64,000 nt of DNA from RYN-230 sp963723595. GTDB taxonomy: Bacteria > Actinomycetota > Actinomycetes > Streptosporangiales > Streptosporangiaceae. Position 1 is the stretch's first letter, and every line of letters begins with the position of its first letter. The notes beneath the pieces are model-generated. The model was not told the origin of the DNA and ran no database searches. It saw nothing but the letters and a program-made list of their open reading frames with translations. Both the position numbers and the translations under genes were made by a program. Positions 8,096 to 16,599 of this stretch are shown here, piece by piece. The stretch is from NCBI GenBank assembly GCA_963723595.1, contig CAVRRQ010000006.1, positions 1,750,859 through 1,814,858 of the forward strand. The letters run 5' to 3'.

Positions 8096-8698
8096 CTAGC
8101 GTGCGGCCCGTGCCTGCCAGGCAGTGAGCACCGCGAGGCTCGCCGCGACGATGACCGCCCCGGCCCAGATGTTGCTCCAGTACATCGAGGCGGTAATGGA
8201 GAACCTCGCCGCCAGGATGAACGGGGAAATAATGAGCCAGATCCCGGCCAGCATGGTCGCGGCGGGCAGGCCGGCCTGGCCCTGGAAGCGGCCGGCAGCA
8301 AGAATGCCCGCGGCGGCGATCACCAGGCCGATGATCAGGTTATTCGCCGTGGCGTTGCCGCTGAGCGGCGTCTGCAGTGTCAGGAACCAGGGGGAGATCG
8401 CGACCCACAGGCCAGCCACCGCTACCGCCACCCCCGCGAGCTGGGTAACAGCCCCGCCCACCATCGACGCTGCCGGCTGCTCCGCAACGTGGGTCCGGCC
8501 CGCCGGGTAGCTGGCGGCCACGCCGCGAGCCTCCTCCGGGGGGTAGCCGGCCACCGGGTTGCTGCGGGCGCCGTTGCGGGGTGCTGGCACCATCCCGGTC
8601 GTGCCGTCGCCTGGATGCTGCCGCGGCTCCGGCTGGATGATGTCTTCCCTGCCCTGGGGGTCAGGCGGCAGTGGAGATGGACGCTGATTGCGTCGCAT
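8096..8698 (-). CDS. SPW-repeat membrane protein
   Basis: 200 residues. The first ~75 are Pro/Gly/Arg-rich and cytosolic; then come four hydrophobic helices in two SPW-type repeats, each with a helix start such as AGLWVAISPWFL and AGIWLIISPFIL. The SPW family is named for this Ser-Pro-Trp motif and is a small integral membrane protein of unknown function. The start ATG has a strong ribosome-binding site (GAAGGAGG). It follows the DUF3040 gene in the same direction (37-bp gap), so the two probably form one transcript driven from the region near 9113. Confidence 0.85.
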   Translation of the reverse strand: MRRNQRPSPLPPDPQGREDIIQPEPRQHPGDGTTGMVPAPRNGARSNPVAGYPPEEARGVAASYPAGRTHVAEQPAASMVGGAVTQLAGVAVAVAGLWVAISPWFLTLQTPLSGNATANNLIIGLVIAAAGILAAGRFQGQAGLPAATMLAGIWLIISPFILAARFSITASMYWSNIWAGAVIVAASLAVLTAWQARAAR

Positions 8699-8734
8699 TA
8701 TGTCCTCCTTCGGAGGGGTCAGTAGTGGAACGGA

Positions 8735-9082
8735 TCAGGGATGGTTCGGCTGCCATCCCGTGGCTGCACGGCCGCCCCGAGACCGTGCCCGGCGTGCCCG
8801 GAAACGTGCGGGCAGGCGCGCTACGGCCGAGACGGGCCGCCAGCAGGCACGGCCCAGTACCACGGCGGTCTGGGTGATCACCCGGGCTGCCGCGGTCCCT
8901 GCCAGCATCGTGATAGCCAACAGCCGCACGACGCGGGCAGGCAGCCGCTCATGGCCAGGCATGGGGTCACTGGCAGCGAGCCGGGAGAAGATGGCGAGCA
9001 GCGCGGCCAGCCGGGGATCTGAACGGCGCACCGTCCTGTCAATCTCGTGCAGTTCCCGCCACTCGCAAAGGGAAAGAGTCAT
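8735..9082 (-). CDS. DUF3040 family membrane protein
   Basis: The N-terminus MTLSLCEWRELHEIDRTVRRSDPRLAALL matches the DUF3040 signature (LSxxExxxLxxIExxLxxxDPxLA). A membrane segment near residues 50-80 follows, then an Arg-rich tail. I use the ATG at 9082, preceded by GGAGGGAGG. DUF3040 proteins are small actinobacterial membrane proteins of unknown function. It heads a unit with the SPW gene, and palindrome site 3 lies ~30 bp upstream, in an AT-rich patch suited to a promoter. Confidence 0.8.
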   Translation of the reverse strand: MTLSLCEWRELHEIDRTVRRSDPRLAALLAIFSRLAASDPMPGHERLPARVVRLLAITMLAGTAAARVITQTAVVLGRACWRPVSAVARLPARFRARRARSRGGRAATGWQPNHP

Positions 9083-9112
9083 CACGTACCTCCCTCCGGT
9101 GACGCTCTTTTT

Positions 9113-9125
9113 ATCGTGCCACGAT
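9113..9125. promoter_or_regulatory. Palindrome ATCGT-N3-ACGAT, site 3
   Basis: TATCGT-GCC-ACGATA, extending the match of sites 1 and 2 by one base on each side. It lies in the AT-rich sequence just upstream of the DUF3040-SPW unit, the best-placed of the three for an operator. Confidence 0.55.
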
Positions 9126-9848
9126 ATAGTTTAGCGCGGTCATCCGGCCTGTCAAATTCCGGCTCGTGCATGTGGATGGACCGCTGCACGGCGCAGTGGC
9201 GAGCCGTGACGATGAGGCACAAGGTGCATGCAGAAAGTCGCAGAAGGCACGGGAGAGCCATGCTTCCGGACCCCGGGAGACGCCAGGGGCCAGCGGAACT
9301 GTCTCCCCGCACCCAGTCCGCCTTGTACGCAGAGCCTCGCCGCAAGCAGCAACCGATCCTGTGAGCGATTCACCTGCTGCCGCCCCGCGCCAGCGGAGCA
9401 GAGACAAACCCCCGGCACAGCTCCGGACCAGACGGCGAGGAGGTCATTGAAGCGCTGGCCTGACCAGGTGCTCAGCGCCTTGTACACGGCTGTTAACCCG
9501 CCTGGCCTCGGGGTCCGTTCCACACGAGCACCCCGTCATCACGGACCCGCGCTCGGGCCGCGGGTGGTGCTTCTCGAGCCGCCCGCCTGGGAACAGATGG
9601 TGTGCCGCACCCGGTGACCCAGCATCGCGACGCCGGTGATGAGCCGCCGATGGCAGCGCCACCACATCGCTTCGCTGCACATCAAGACGACGCGGTTAGC
9701 CCGGCTGCAAGGAGTACCTCCTCAAGGGGCGTCCCGGAACTACAGGGTGCGCGTGTGGGCGGCGTACGCGCGGAACCCGGCTGCCACTACCACCTATCGA
9801 GGACTGGCGCGTCCTTCGGGAGCCGCCGCCGTCCGCCCAGCGGGTGTT
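9126..9848. other. Long stretch without a recognisable gene
   Basis: All six frames give only Arg/Pro/Ala-rich shadows with no family motif and no ribosome-binding site leading a long frame. I see neither RNA-gene structure nor repeats. Probably decayed DNA. Confidence 0.35.
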
Positions 9849-10119
9849 TCAGTGGGAGCCGACCCCCAGCTCGGGCACCCAGTCCTCAAGTGCATCGCGC
9901 GGACGGCCGAGTTGCTGCGGTTGCCCGGCGTAGCGGCGCCAGACGTCCTCCAGCATGCCGACCTGTGCTCCGCGCAGCAGGGGGACTGAGCCCGGCACGG
10001 TCGAACGCCGCGTGCCCGTTGTGGGCGGTGGGCGTGTCGATCAGCCAGCCGGCCATCATTTTGGCCTGCTGCGGGGCGCCGGCGTCGCCTTGGGCGGCAG
10101 CGATGATCGAGCCTTTCAT
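9849..10119 (-). pseudogene. Frameshifted minus-strand coding remnant, unknown family
   Basis: From the ATG at 10119 the frame reads MKGSIIAAAQGDAGAPQQAK...HAAFDRAGLSP, then after a one-base shift near 9983 continues LLRGAQVGMLEDVWRRYAGQ to a stop at 9849. Codon third positions favour G/C across both parts. I do not recognise the family. Confidence 0.3.
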
Positions 10120-10330
10120 CAGGATCTGCCAAGACCAAGCGGAGACTTCTGGTCACGCGTTCGGCGAGGCCGTCAACAGCGGGGACCTTGACCCGTTCGA
10201 CGACCTCGTCGCGCCGAACATCGTCGACCACAACCCCGCACCGGGACAGGCCGCCGGACCCGCCGGTTTCAAAGGCCTTGCGGCGACATGCGCAGTACCT
10301 TCCCGACCTGCACGTCAACATCGAAACGCC
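10120..10330 (+). pseudogene. SnoaL-like (polyketide/ester cyclase fold) remnant
   Basis: One frame reads GEAVNSGDLDPFDDLVAPNI followed by VDHNPAPGQ and GPAGFK, the beginning of a SnoaL-like alpha+beta barrel. A frame change near 10275 is needed to continue with QYLPDLHVNIE, the next strand of the same fold. The second half of the domain (about 60 residues) is absent. Too damaged to be active. Confidence 0.6.
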
Positions 10331-10629
10331 GGCTGGGCAGACCTGGAGATCCCGTTGCCGCCGATCAGCCGGGTGGGCCGTGCTGGGAGTGGCCGGCGGC
10401 CTGACGGTCGCGACGCGGTGGCTGCCACTCGCCCCGGCGCGCGAGGTGGCCCTGACCCGCGGCGGCCGGTCCTGGTGTTCCTTGCGGCGATCTGGTCCTG
10501 GCGGAACTGGCCCACCGTGCCGGGGTGTCCGACGCTGCGGCCGGGGTCTGCGCCCGCGCCGCCGGCGATGGCGCAAGCCCTTCGGGAAGGTACCCCGAAC
10601 CGCAACCGGATCGCCATGCAGATGGGCCC
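10331..10629. other. Decayed sequence between two pseudogenes
   Basis: No frame here matches a family. It lies where the FAD-binding half of the following Fe-S/FAD oxidoreductase would be expected, so it is probably the scrambled remainder of that gene. Confidence 0.3.
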
Positions 10630-11592
10630 GGTCTCGTGGACATGGCCACCTACAAGGCAGAGTTCCTCGCGCACTACTACCAGGGACGGCTGCGGCCCCG
10701 CCAGGCATACACGCTCGGGCTTATCCCGGTCTAGGCCCGGCTCGCCGCGCATGCTCCGGCGCTGGCCAACACCCTCCTGAACGGCCCGCTGACCGGGCGG
10801 GCAGCCAAGCTCGCGGCTGGCGTCGCCCCGCCCAGGACCGCGCCGGAGTTCCCGGCCCGCACGTTCCGCGACTGGTTCGCCGGCCACGCCGGGCCCGGCT
10901 CGGGGCCGGAGGTCATGCTCTGGCCGGACACGTTCACCAACTACTTCACTCCCGAGGTAGGCATCGCCGCCACCTCAGTGCTGGAGTCGGCCGGGTACCG
11001 GGTGCGGATCCCGGACCGCCAGCTCTGCTGCGGCCGGCCACTATTCGATTACGGGATGGTCCCCACCGCCCGCAAGTGGCTGGGCCGCGTAGTGGCTGAG
11101 CTGCGAGAGCCGGCCCGGGCGGGCATGCCGATCATCGGCCTGGAGCCGAGCTGCCTGGCCGCGTTCCGCGACGAGCTAGTGAATCTACACCCTGATAACC
11201 TGGATGCACGGCGGCTTGCCGGGCAGAGCATCACGCTCGCCGAATTCCTTCACCAGGCCGGCTACCAGCCGCCCAGGCTGAGAGCCAAAGCCCTCGTCCA
11301 GGTGCACTGCCACCAGGGCGCGGTGCTCGGCTACGGCCGGGAGCGGGAACTGCTCGAAGAGATGAGCCTCGACGCCGAGGTGCCGGACTCCGGGTACTGC
11401 GGCGTGGCCGGCAGTTTCGGCTACGAAGCGGGTGAACGGTATTCGGTGTCGCAGGACTGCGGCGAGCGAGTCATCCTGCCCGCGGTCCGTGGGGCGCCCC
11501 CCGACACGCTTATTATCGCGGACGGGTTCAGCTGCCGGGAGCAGATCGCGCAGGCCACTGAGCGCCGCCCCGTGCACCTGGCCCAGGTTTGA
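10630..11592 (+). pseudogene. C-terminal Fe-S oxidoreductase part of a D-lactate/glycolate-oxidase-like protein
   Basis: The frame begins inside the family signature VDMATYKAEFLAHYYQGRLRPR, which in intact proteins follows a CxxxCP cluster motif, and continues through VMLWPDTFTNYF-PEVG, the cysteine loop LCCGRPLFDYG, GLEPSCLAAFRDELVNL and a C-terminal QVHCHQ...GVAGSFGY motif (GlcF-type CCG repeats). A single TAG at 10732-10734 interrupts an otherwise open frame, at a place where relatives usually carry Trp (TGG to TAG). The N-terminal FAD-binding ~500 residues are missing. Such proteins oxidise 2-hydroxy acids at the membrane. Loss of the N-terminus makes this copy non-functional even if the TAG were suppressed. 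Confidence 0.75.
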
Positions 11593-11637
11593 AACTGGCT
11601 GCCGACGGCGGTCCCGCCCCCCGGGGTAGTCGGCGCC

Positions 11638-11763
11638 GTGGCCGAGGAAGGCTGCTGGGAGCCGCGGCCGCGGGCGTCTGCGTGGCTCGCGGTGGCTGTT
11701 GGGCTGGCCGCCGCGGGCGGGTGCGGGTTCGCTGCCCTGCGCCTACTGCGCAAGGCTCGCTGA
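11638..11763 (+). CDS. Possible 41-residue single-helix membrane protein
   Basis: GTG-initiated frame ending in a plausible membrane helix and a basic tail (WLAVAVGLAAAGGCGFAALRL then LRKAR). No convincing ribosome-binding site, and it sits in decayed DNA, so it may be only the tail of a lost gene. Confidence 0.25.
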   Translation: MAEEGCWEPRPRASAWLAVAVGLAAAGGCGFAALRLLRKAR

Positions 11764-11802
11764 TTCGCCACGCCGAAAGCCACCGACGGTCCGTCATCGG
11801 GG

Positions 11803-12006
11803 CTCCCGGTCCTCGTGATCGGGCCCCGCGAGCAGGGCCCAGTCCACCCAGTTCAGTTTCGGGTGGCGCGGCTGCCGCCGCTGCAGGACGGCGAGCTGGT
11901 GACGCAGGATAAAGATCTCTGCGGTCTTCCACGTCTCCTCACGCCGAGATGGCCGCGGCCACGCTGGCTAGCCGCGTGATTAGGCGGAACACAAACCGCA
12001 GGCACA
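11803..12006 (-). mobile_element. 5' end of an rve-type transposase gene (relic)
   Basis: About 200 bases that closely resemble the beginning of the transposase gene at 25901-26982: a start MCLRFVFRLITRLA, then after a frame change EIFILRHQLAVLQRRQP and LNWVDWALLA. Only the first ~65 codons are present. The same leader occurs again at 57114, so this IS type has left at least three relics in the window. Confidence 0.6.
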
Positions 12007-12146
12007 TGATCGATGATCATTACGGGCCGAGTGCCGGGCGAGCAAACCTGCTGTTCAGAGCCATGGAGGGGATTCTCGGCACACAGGCAGACGGATAATC
12101 AGCCAGGAATGAAAAGTCCGAAATGCGGCTGGTGGCGTTGCCCAGG

Positions 12147-12650
12147 TCAGGAGAGCCTGCCTGGGGACTCGTCGATCATCAGGCCGGGGGTGGCATCCCA
12201 GCCAAGGATCTGCAGAAGGGTTTTCAGCTCTGACGGGGCCTGGTGCAAGATGACACGCCTGCCGGGCTGATCGGGGCTGCGGTGGCTGGCGTGGCTGAGC
12301 AGGACGAAGGCCCGCAAACACGCGACGTCACAGAAGTCCACGCCTGCCAGATCGATATGGATATCTGCGGGCTCACCGGCGAAGTGGTCCAGCGCGGCGA
12401 CCAGGCCGGCATGAGTGGCCTCGTCCATGTCCCCGGCCAGGCGCAGCAGGTTCCCGGTATGGTCAATCCGCAGCGCCCCGCCGCCGGCAACGATCTGGCC
12501 CATCGCGGATGCTGCGCCAGGTGCCCGGGTCACCGCCGGATCGGAAGAGCCAGGAAGACTTGCAGTTACTGCCAGGCGGGGCGCGCTGCCCGCCGCGGGA
12601 ACCATGTCCGCAGGGGGCCTTGAGGAAGAGCGCAGGCGGGGAGTATCCAC
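12147..12650 (-). CDS. STAS-domain protein (anti-sigma-factor-antagonist-like), copy A
   Basis: 167 residues; the STAS fold covers residues ~55-155 (GALRIDHTGNLLRLAGDMDE, then ADIHIDLAGVDFCDVACLRA, then RVILHQAPSELKTLLQILGW). STAS proteins act in partner-switching: an anti-sigma kinase phosphorylates a Ser/Thr before the second helix. Here that position reads DFCDVA, without the usual Ser, so phospho-control is doubtful. A GTG at 12650 or an internal ATG (MGQIVAGGG) could be the start. It is nearly identical to copy B at 45677-46180, and both are followed on their 5' side by an ANTAR fragment. Two further C-terminal fragments lie near 51.4 and 53.4 kb. Confidence 0.75.
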   Translation of the reverse strand: MDTPRLRSSSRPPADMVPAAGSAPRLAVTASLPGSSDPAVTRAPGAASAMGQIVAGGGALRIDHTGNLLRLAGDMDEATHAGLVAALDHFAGEPADIHIDLAGVDFCDVACLRAFVLLSHASHRSPDQPGRRVILHQAPSELKTLLQILGWDATPGLMIDESPGRLS

Positions 12651-12781
12651 AACTCACTCCAGGGCACGAGTAAGAAGTTGCGGCCACGTCTCAGGACCCG
12701 GGCAGCGGGTGACGCTGCCCGATGAACTGACTATGCAGCACATTCCCCGGGAGCCGCCACAGGACGCCCGGACAGCGCAGG

Positions 12782-12915
12782 TCAGCCGGGAAGATCGAAC
12801 GGCGGCGGCTGAGGCGGCCGGCCGGTGACCCTGCTCACCACATCCTCAGCCACCGGCCGGACCTTGACATTGCGGTTCTGCGACACCGCCCGCAGGATAT
12901 TGAACGTCTCATACG
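12782..12915 (-). pseudogene. ANTAR-domain C-terminal stub
   Basis: Last ~45 residues of an ANTAR domain (FNILRAVSQNRNVKVRPVAE then DVVSRVTGRPPQPP), matching the ANTAR frame at 46329. Upstream it runs directly and in frame into IS110-type transposase sequence, so the first half of the ANTAR domain and any sensor domain are gone. Confidence 0.65.
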
Positions 12916-13378
12916 CGGTCAGCACGGTCCGGGCGGTCTTGCACGACTGGACAGCGTTGTCCCGGTCGGTCATCAGCAGCCGCAGTGCCTCCCGGTTTCC
13001 GGTCGGCGCGCAGCTGGCCCGGATGCGGACGGGCCAGCAGCTTCCGCGCCGCGCGGACCGCGTCGATCGGGTCGCTCTTGCCAGGCCCGCCTCTTGCCTA
13101 TGTGCCGGGTGGTATCGATCTCGGCGACTTGCTAGCCTGCGCCGGCCAGATGCCGGGCCAGGCCCAGCCCGTAATGGCGGGTGCCCTCCATCGCCCACGC
13201 CAGCCGCTGCCCGGTGCCAGCCGCGCCGGCCAGGCCAGCAGATCGGCGTAATCCGCCGGCGTGGCCGGCACCTGCCGCTGCGACAACACCGGGCCCGGGA
13301 ATCGTAGATCGCCGCGCTATGGGTATCGCGATTGGTATCCACGCCGACCACCAGGCCGGTGTCCTCGGCAATGCTCAA
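12916..13378 (-). pseudogene. N-terminal fragment of an IS110-family transposase
   Basis: A TTG start with GGAGGAG leads into SIAEDTGLVVGVDTNRDTHS, the first catalytic Asp region of the RuvC-like DEDD domain. Frame changes follow before PATPADYADLLAW, then GNREALRLLMTDRDNAVQ near the ANTAR junction. The region GNREALRLLM...NAVQS-KTART also occurs in the fragment at 15752, so the two relics are from related elements but overlap and are not halves of one copy. The C-terminal catalytic Ser domain is missing. Confidence 0.6.
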
Positions 13379-13690
13379 CTCATCTCCTCCGCCGGTGAGT
13401 GCTGAAACCACGGCACCGGCCTGGAGGGAAACTCCCGCCGGCAATCCCGTGATGGGTCACGGCCCGCGGCCGGACAGGCTCCTGATCAGGCCAACGAGGG
13501 TGGTCAGGCCGGTGCCCGGCAGCGCTGGGGGCAAATCATTAGAACGACACGCCTCCAGGCGGTCAGGATCAGTGAGAGTCACCCAGCCCCACCAGGCACC
13601 AACCTTGGCCGATCCCAGCCCTCACGCCCGATAACGACAGGCCAAGACTCACAGGCCAGCGGTAAATGAGAGGTTTACCACTCGTCTCCC
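13379..13690. other. Upstream flank of the IS110-type relic
   Basis: No gene. It corresponds to the leader side of the IS110 fragment, the place where IS110 elements keep their structured guide RNA, but I see no convincing stem-loops and cannot support an RNA gene. Confidence 0.3.
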
Positions 13691-13766
13691 GGGTAGCCGC
13701 AATCAGGAGCGACTGATGGTGCGGGCGCCTCGGGCTTTCCCCGGGCGCGGTACCGGTACCATAAGA

Positions 13767-13779
13767 ATCGTTATGCGAT
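13767..13779. promoter_or_regulatory. Palindrome-like site 4 at the AI-2E permease start
   Basis: ATCGT-TAT-GCGAT, one mismatch from the ATCGT-N3-ACGAT sites at 2392, 3963 and 9113. It overlaps the ATG at 13773 and is followed by ATATAAC, which could be a -10 box. If so, translation would start downstream, for example at the in-frame GTG at 13794. Confidence 0.35.
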
Positions 13780-14999
13780 ATAACTCACGCGATGTGCGCG
13801 CGGAACCGGCGGACCGCCGGGACGGGCCGGCCGCCTCCGGGCTTGGTCAGGACCCAGGGCCGCGGCCGGGCGGGGCGGACGATGATCCGGCGGGTGCGGC
13901 CCCGATCCGCGAAGCTGTGCAGACGGCCGAACGGGTCGCCGAGGAGACGGGCGGCCTGGGGCGGCCCGGCCGGCCGGTCAACCGGCGGTCTCCGTTCTTC
14001 ATCGGCATGACCGCCGCGGCCGGCGTGGCCATCACGGCGGGGGTGATCGTGCTCCTGCTCAAGGCAGGCTCGCTGCTCATCCTGATCGGCATGGCGCTGT
14101 TCATCGCGGTCGGCCTGGACCCCCTCGTGAGCTGGCTGACCCGGCGCCGGGTGCCGCGCTGGCTGGCCGTGGTCATCGTGCTGCTGGGCGTGGCCGCCAT
14201 TATCGCGGCGTTCCTGGCGCTGGCCATCCCGAGGATCACCGGGGAGACCACCGCGCTGGTCCACCAGTTGCCGCACTATGAGAAGGAGCTGCAGAACCAC
14301 AACTCCGAACTCGGCAAGCTGAACGCCAAATACCACGCCGAATCGAAATTGTCCTCGCTGATCTCCCGCCACGGCGGCTCGCTGGTCGGGGGAGTGCTCA
14401 GCATCGGCGAGATGGTCCTGAGCGCGGTGTCCTCGCTGCTGCTGGTGGTCGTGCTCAGCGTGTACTTCCTGGGGGGGCTGCCGCGGATGAAGCTGTTCGG
14501 ATACCGGCTGGTGCCCGCCTCCCGGCGCCCCCGGGCGATCCTGCTGGGTGATGAGATCTTCAGCCGGGTCGGCGGGTACGTGCTGGGCAACGCGCTGACC
14601 TCACTCATTATCGGAGCCGGCACGGCGGTGTGGATGCTGGCCTGGGGTATCCCGTACCCGTTCCTGCTGGCCATGTTCGTGGCGCTGATCGACCTCATCC
14701 CGGTCGTCGGCTCGTACATCGGCGGGGCGGCGGTGGTGCTGGCCGCGCTGACCGTCTCGCTGCCGGTGGCCATCGCCACGCTGGCCTTCATGATCGCGTA
14801 CAAGCTGGCCGAGGATTACCTCATCGTGCCCCGGGTGATGGGCCGCACGGTGCAGGTGCCGCCCACGGTTACCCTGGTCGCCGTGCTGATCGGCGGCGCC
14901 TTGCTGGGCATCATCGGCGCGCTGGTGGCCATCCCGGTCGCGGCCGCCGCCCGGCTGCTGATCGAGCAGATCGCCTTCCGCCGCCTGGATAACAGCTGA
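13773..14999 (+). CDS. AI-2E/PerM-family membrane permease
   Basis: About 408 residues. A hydrophilic Gly/Pro-rich N-terminus (~70 residues) precedes the family pattern: two TM helices (GVAITAGVIVLLLKAGSLLI; LIGMALFIAVGLDPLVSWL) ending in RRRVPRWLAVV, a long extracytoplasmic helical stretch (residues ~160-225), then the C-terminal helix bundle with GNALTSLIIG, a DLIPVVGSYIGGA motif and AEDYLIVPRVMGRTVQVPP. These last motifs are diagnostic of the AI-2 exporter/PerM family. Substrates vary and are often unknown (AI-2 export or ion transport). The start is uncertain: the ATG at 13773 lies inside a palindrome, and GTG 13794 is an alternative. Confidence 0.85.
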   Translation: MRYNSRDVRAEPADRRDGPAASGLGQDPGPRPGGADDDPAGAAPIREAVQTAERVAEETGGLGRPGRPVNRRSPFFIGMTAAAGVAITAGVIVLLLKAGSLLILIGMALFIAVGLDPLVSWLTRRRVPRWLAVVIVLLGVAAIIAAFLALAIPRITGETTALVHQLPHYEKELQNHNSELGKLNAKYHAESKLSSLISRHGGSLVGGVLSIGEMVLSAVSSLLLVVVLSVYFLGGLPRMKLFGYRLVPASRRPRAILLGDEIFSRVGGYVLGNALTSLIIGAGTAVWMLAWGIPYPFLLAMFVALIDLIPVVGSYIGGAAVVLAALTVSLPVAIATLAFMIAYKLAEDYLIVPRVMGRTVQVPPTVTLVAVLIGGALLGIIGALVAIPVAAAARLLIEQIAFRRLDNS

Positions 15000-15130
15000 C
15001 CCAGGCCGGGCCCGCCGCGGTGAGCCCCGGGGCAGTGAGCACAGCGCCGGGCCGGGGGCTAGCGGCCCCAGCGTGACGATGACTGACCGCTAGGCAGGCC
15101 GGCCGTCAGGTGAGGAACGAGACTTTGAGC

Positions 15131-15326
15131 ATGTGGTTTCTGTCTGGCCGGCTGCGGATGTGGCTGCTGCTGGCGATCGCGCTGTCGCTGACCCGGTTCC
15201 TGGTCACCGCCTGGCGCTGGCCGCGGAGCAACGCGACCCATCCGCGCCACGGCCAAGGTGCTCCACCAGACCGACTCGGCCGTTACGGTGCGTCCGGGCG
15301 CGTCTCCCGCCGGCCGGCAGGGTTGA
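15131..15326 (+). pseudogene. Small membrane protein, frameshifted
   Basis: MWFLSGRLRMWLLLAIALSL begins a one-helix protein; the continuation is spread over two other frames: HRLALAAEQRDPS and then IRATAKVLHQTDSAVTVRPG before a TGA at 15324. Two one-base shifts within 130 bases make this a broken gene. The family is a short actinobacterial membrane protein of unknown role. Confidence 0.45.
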
Positions 15327-15605
15327 GCCTGCCGCCCCGGACCTCGCGCTCAGGCCCTCGTGACCTAGTGGGTGCCGGGCTGCGGCTCCGGCTGGACAGA
15401 CGGCCCGGCCGCTTCGGCGGACGTCCGGCCCGCCCGGCGGGCGGCTGGGGTGACGGCGGGACCTGAGGTATGGCGGCCAGCTGCTCAATCACTCTAAGTA
15501 GTCGATGGATGGGGAGTCCCGTCCTTGGTTATGCTTTTGGCCGAGTAGCCGAATGTCCGTTCGTTCAGGGTTGACCATATCGCCGGGCAGCTCACGGAGA
15601 TCATT
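15327..15605. other. No gene seen
   Basis: Short non-coding stretch between the broken small gene and the motif repeats bordering the IS110 fragment. Confidence 0.3.
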
Positions 15606-15628
15606 TTGAGGGGCACTTTGAGGGGCAG
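15606..15628 (+). repeat. Doubled TTTGAGGGGCA box, 12-bp period (left of IS110 relic)
   Basis: TTTGAGGGGCA at 15606 and again at 15618. A related pair (GTGAGGGGTA, CTGAGGGGCA, also 12 bp apart) lies at 16562-16583 on the other side of the transposase fragment, in the same orientation. They may mark target or end sequences of the element. Confidence 0.45.
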
Positions 15629-15751
15629 AATGGTGTTAGCGAGTGTCAGCCTGAGTCAGGCTCAGCTCGCGTGAGTTCGGGCTTGCGCAGTTGGCGCAGC
15701 ATATGGCGTCGACTGCGGACGTGTCGGTGGTTCATGACGCTTCTATGTTTG

Positions 15752-16513
15752 TCAACGGGTGCTGAGGGTGCGGTAGAGGTGGCGGGCGAGGTAGCGCTTG
15801 ATACAGCGGCGGATTTCGCGGTCAGTTTTGCCTTCGGCTCTGCGGCGCTGGGCGTAGGCCTGGGTTGGCGGGTGGCAGCGCATCCGGTTGACGGCGATGA
15901 CGTGGATGGCGCGGTTGAGCTGGCGGCCGCCGAGGCGGTTGAGCCGGTGGCGGTCGGTGCGGCCGGACGACACCGGGACCGGGGCGGTGCCCGACAGCAT
16001 GGCGAACGCTGCCTCGCTGTGGATCCGGCCGGCGTGTGACCAGGACAGCAGGATCTGGGCGGTGGACAGGGCGCCGAGGCCGGGTTCGGCGGCGACCAGG
16101 CCGGGAGCCATCTCCTCGACGATCGCGGCGATCTGCGCCTCGAGTCCGGCAGCCTCTTCCGCGAGGGCGGCGATGCGCTGGCCGAGCCGGATCAGGGTCT
16201 GGTGCAGGACCCGGGTCTGGCGGTCTGCTCCGGCCGGGCAGGTCAGCGCGGCGCACTCTTTCGCCCGGCGCTCGCGGGGCAGGGGCCGGATCCGTTCGCG
16301 CAGCGGTGCGGGGGCGGTGACCAGGACGGCGGCCAGGGCGGTGCGGGCGGTCTTGGCGGACTGGACGGCGTTGTCCCGGTCGATCATCAGCAGCCGCAGC
16401 GCCTCGCGGTCCCCGTCCGCGCGCATCTGCGCAGGCCAGGGCCGGACGAGTAGTTCGCGGGCGGCCCGGACGGCGTCGATGGGGTCACTCTTGCCGGCCC
16501 GGCGGTTGCCGAC
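15752..16513 (-). pseudogene. IS110-family transposase lacking its N-terminus
   Basis: The frame is open for ~254 residues. It begins inside the RuvC-like domain (RRAGKSDPIDAVRAARELL, with two of the DEDD acids), continues through DREALRLLMIDRDNAVQSAK, a coiled coil (LIRLGQRIAALAEEAAGLEA), and the C-terminal transposase domain: GLGALSTAQILLSW, AMLSGTAPVPVSSG and GRQLNRAIHVIAVNRM. The first ~90 residues with the first catalytic Asp and Glu are missing, so it is inactive. The codons upstream of 16513 belong to unrelated sequence. A related N-terminal fragment lies at 12916-13378. Confidence 0.75.
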
Positions 16514-16561
16514 CCAGGTCAGAGGCATAATTCGAATCCGAAACTGGTGAGCGTGCGCCCC

Positions 16562-16583
16562 GTGAGGGGTATTCTGAGGGGCA
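16562..16583 (+). repeat. Doubled TGAGGGGYA box, 12-bp period (right of IS110 relic)
   Basis: GTGAGGGGTA at 16562 and CTGAGGGGCA at 16574; counterpart of the pair at 15606-15628. Confidence 0.45.
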
Positions 16584-16599
16584 AGATCCACCGGACGAT

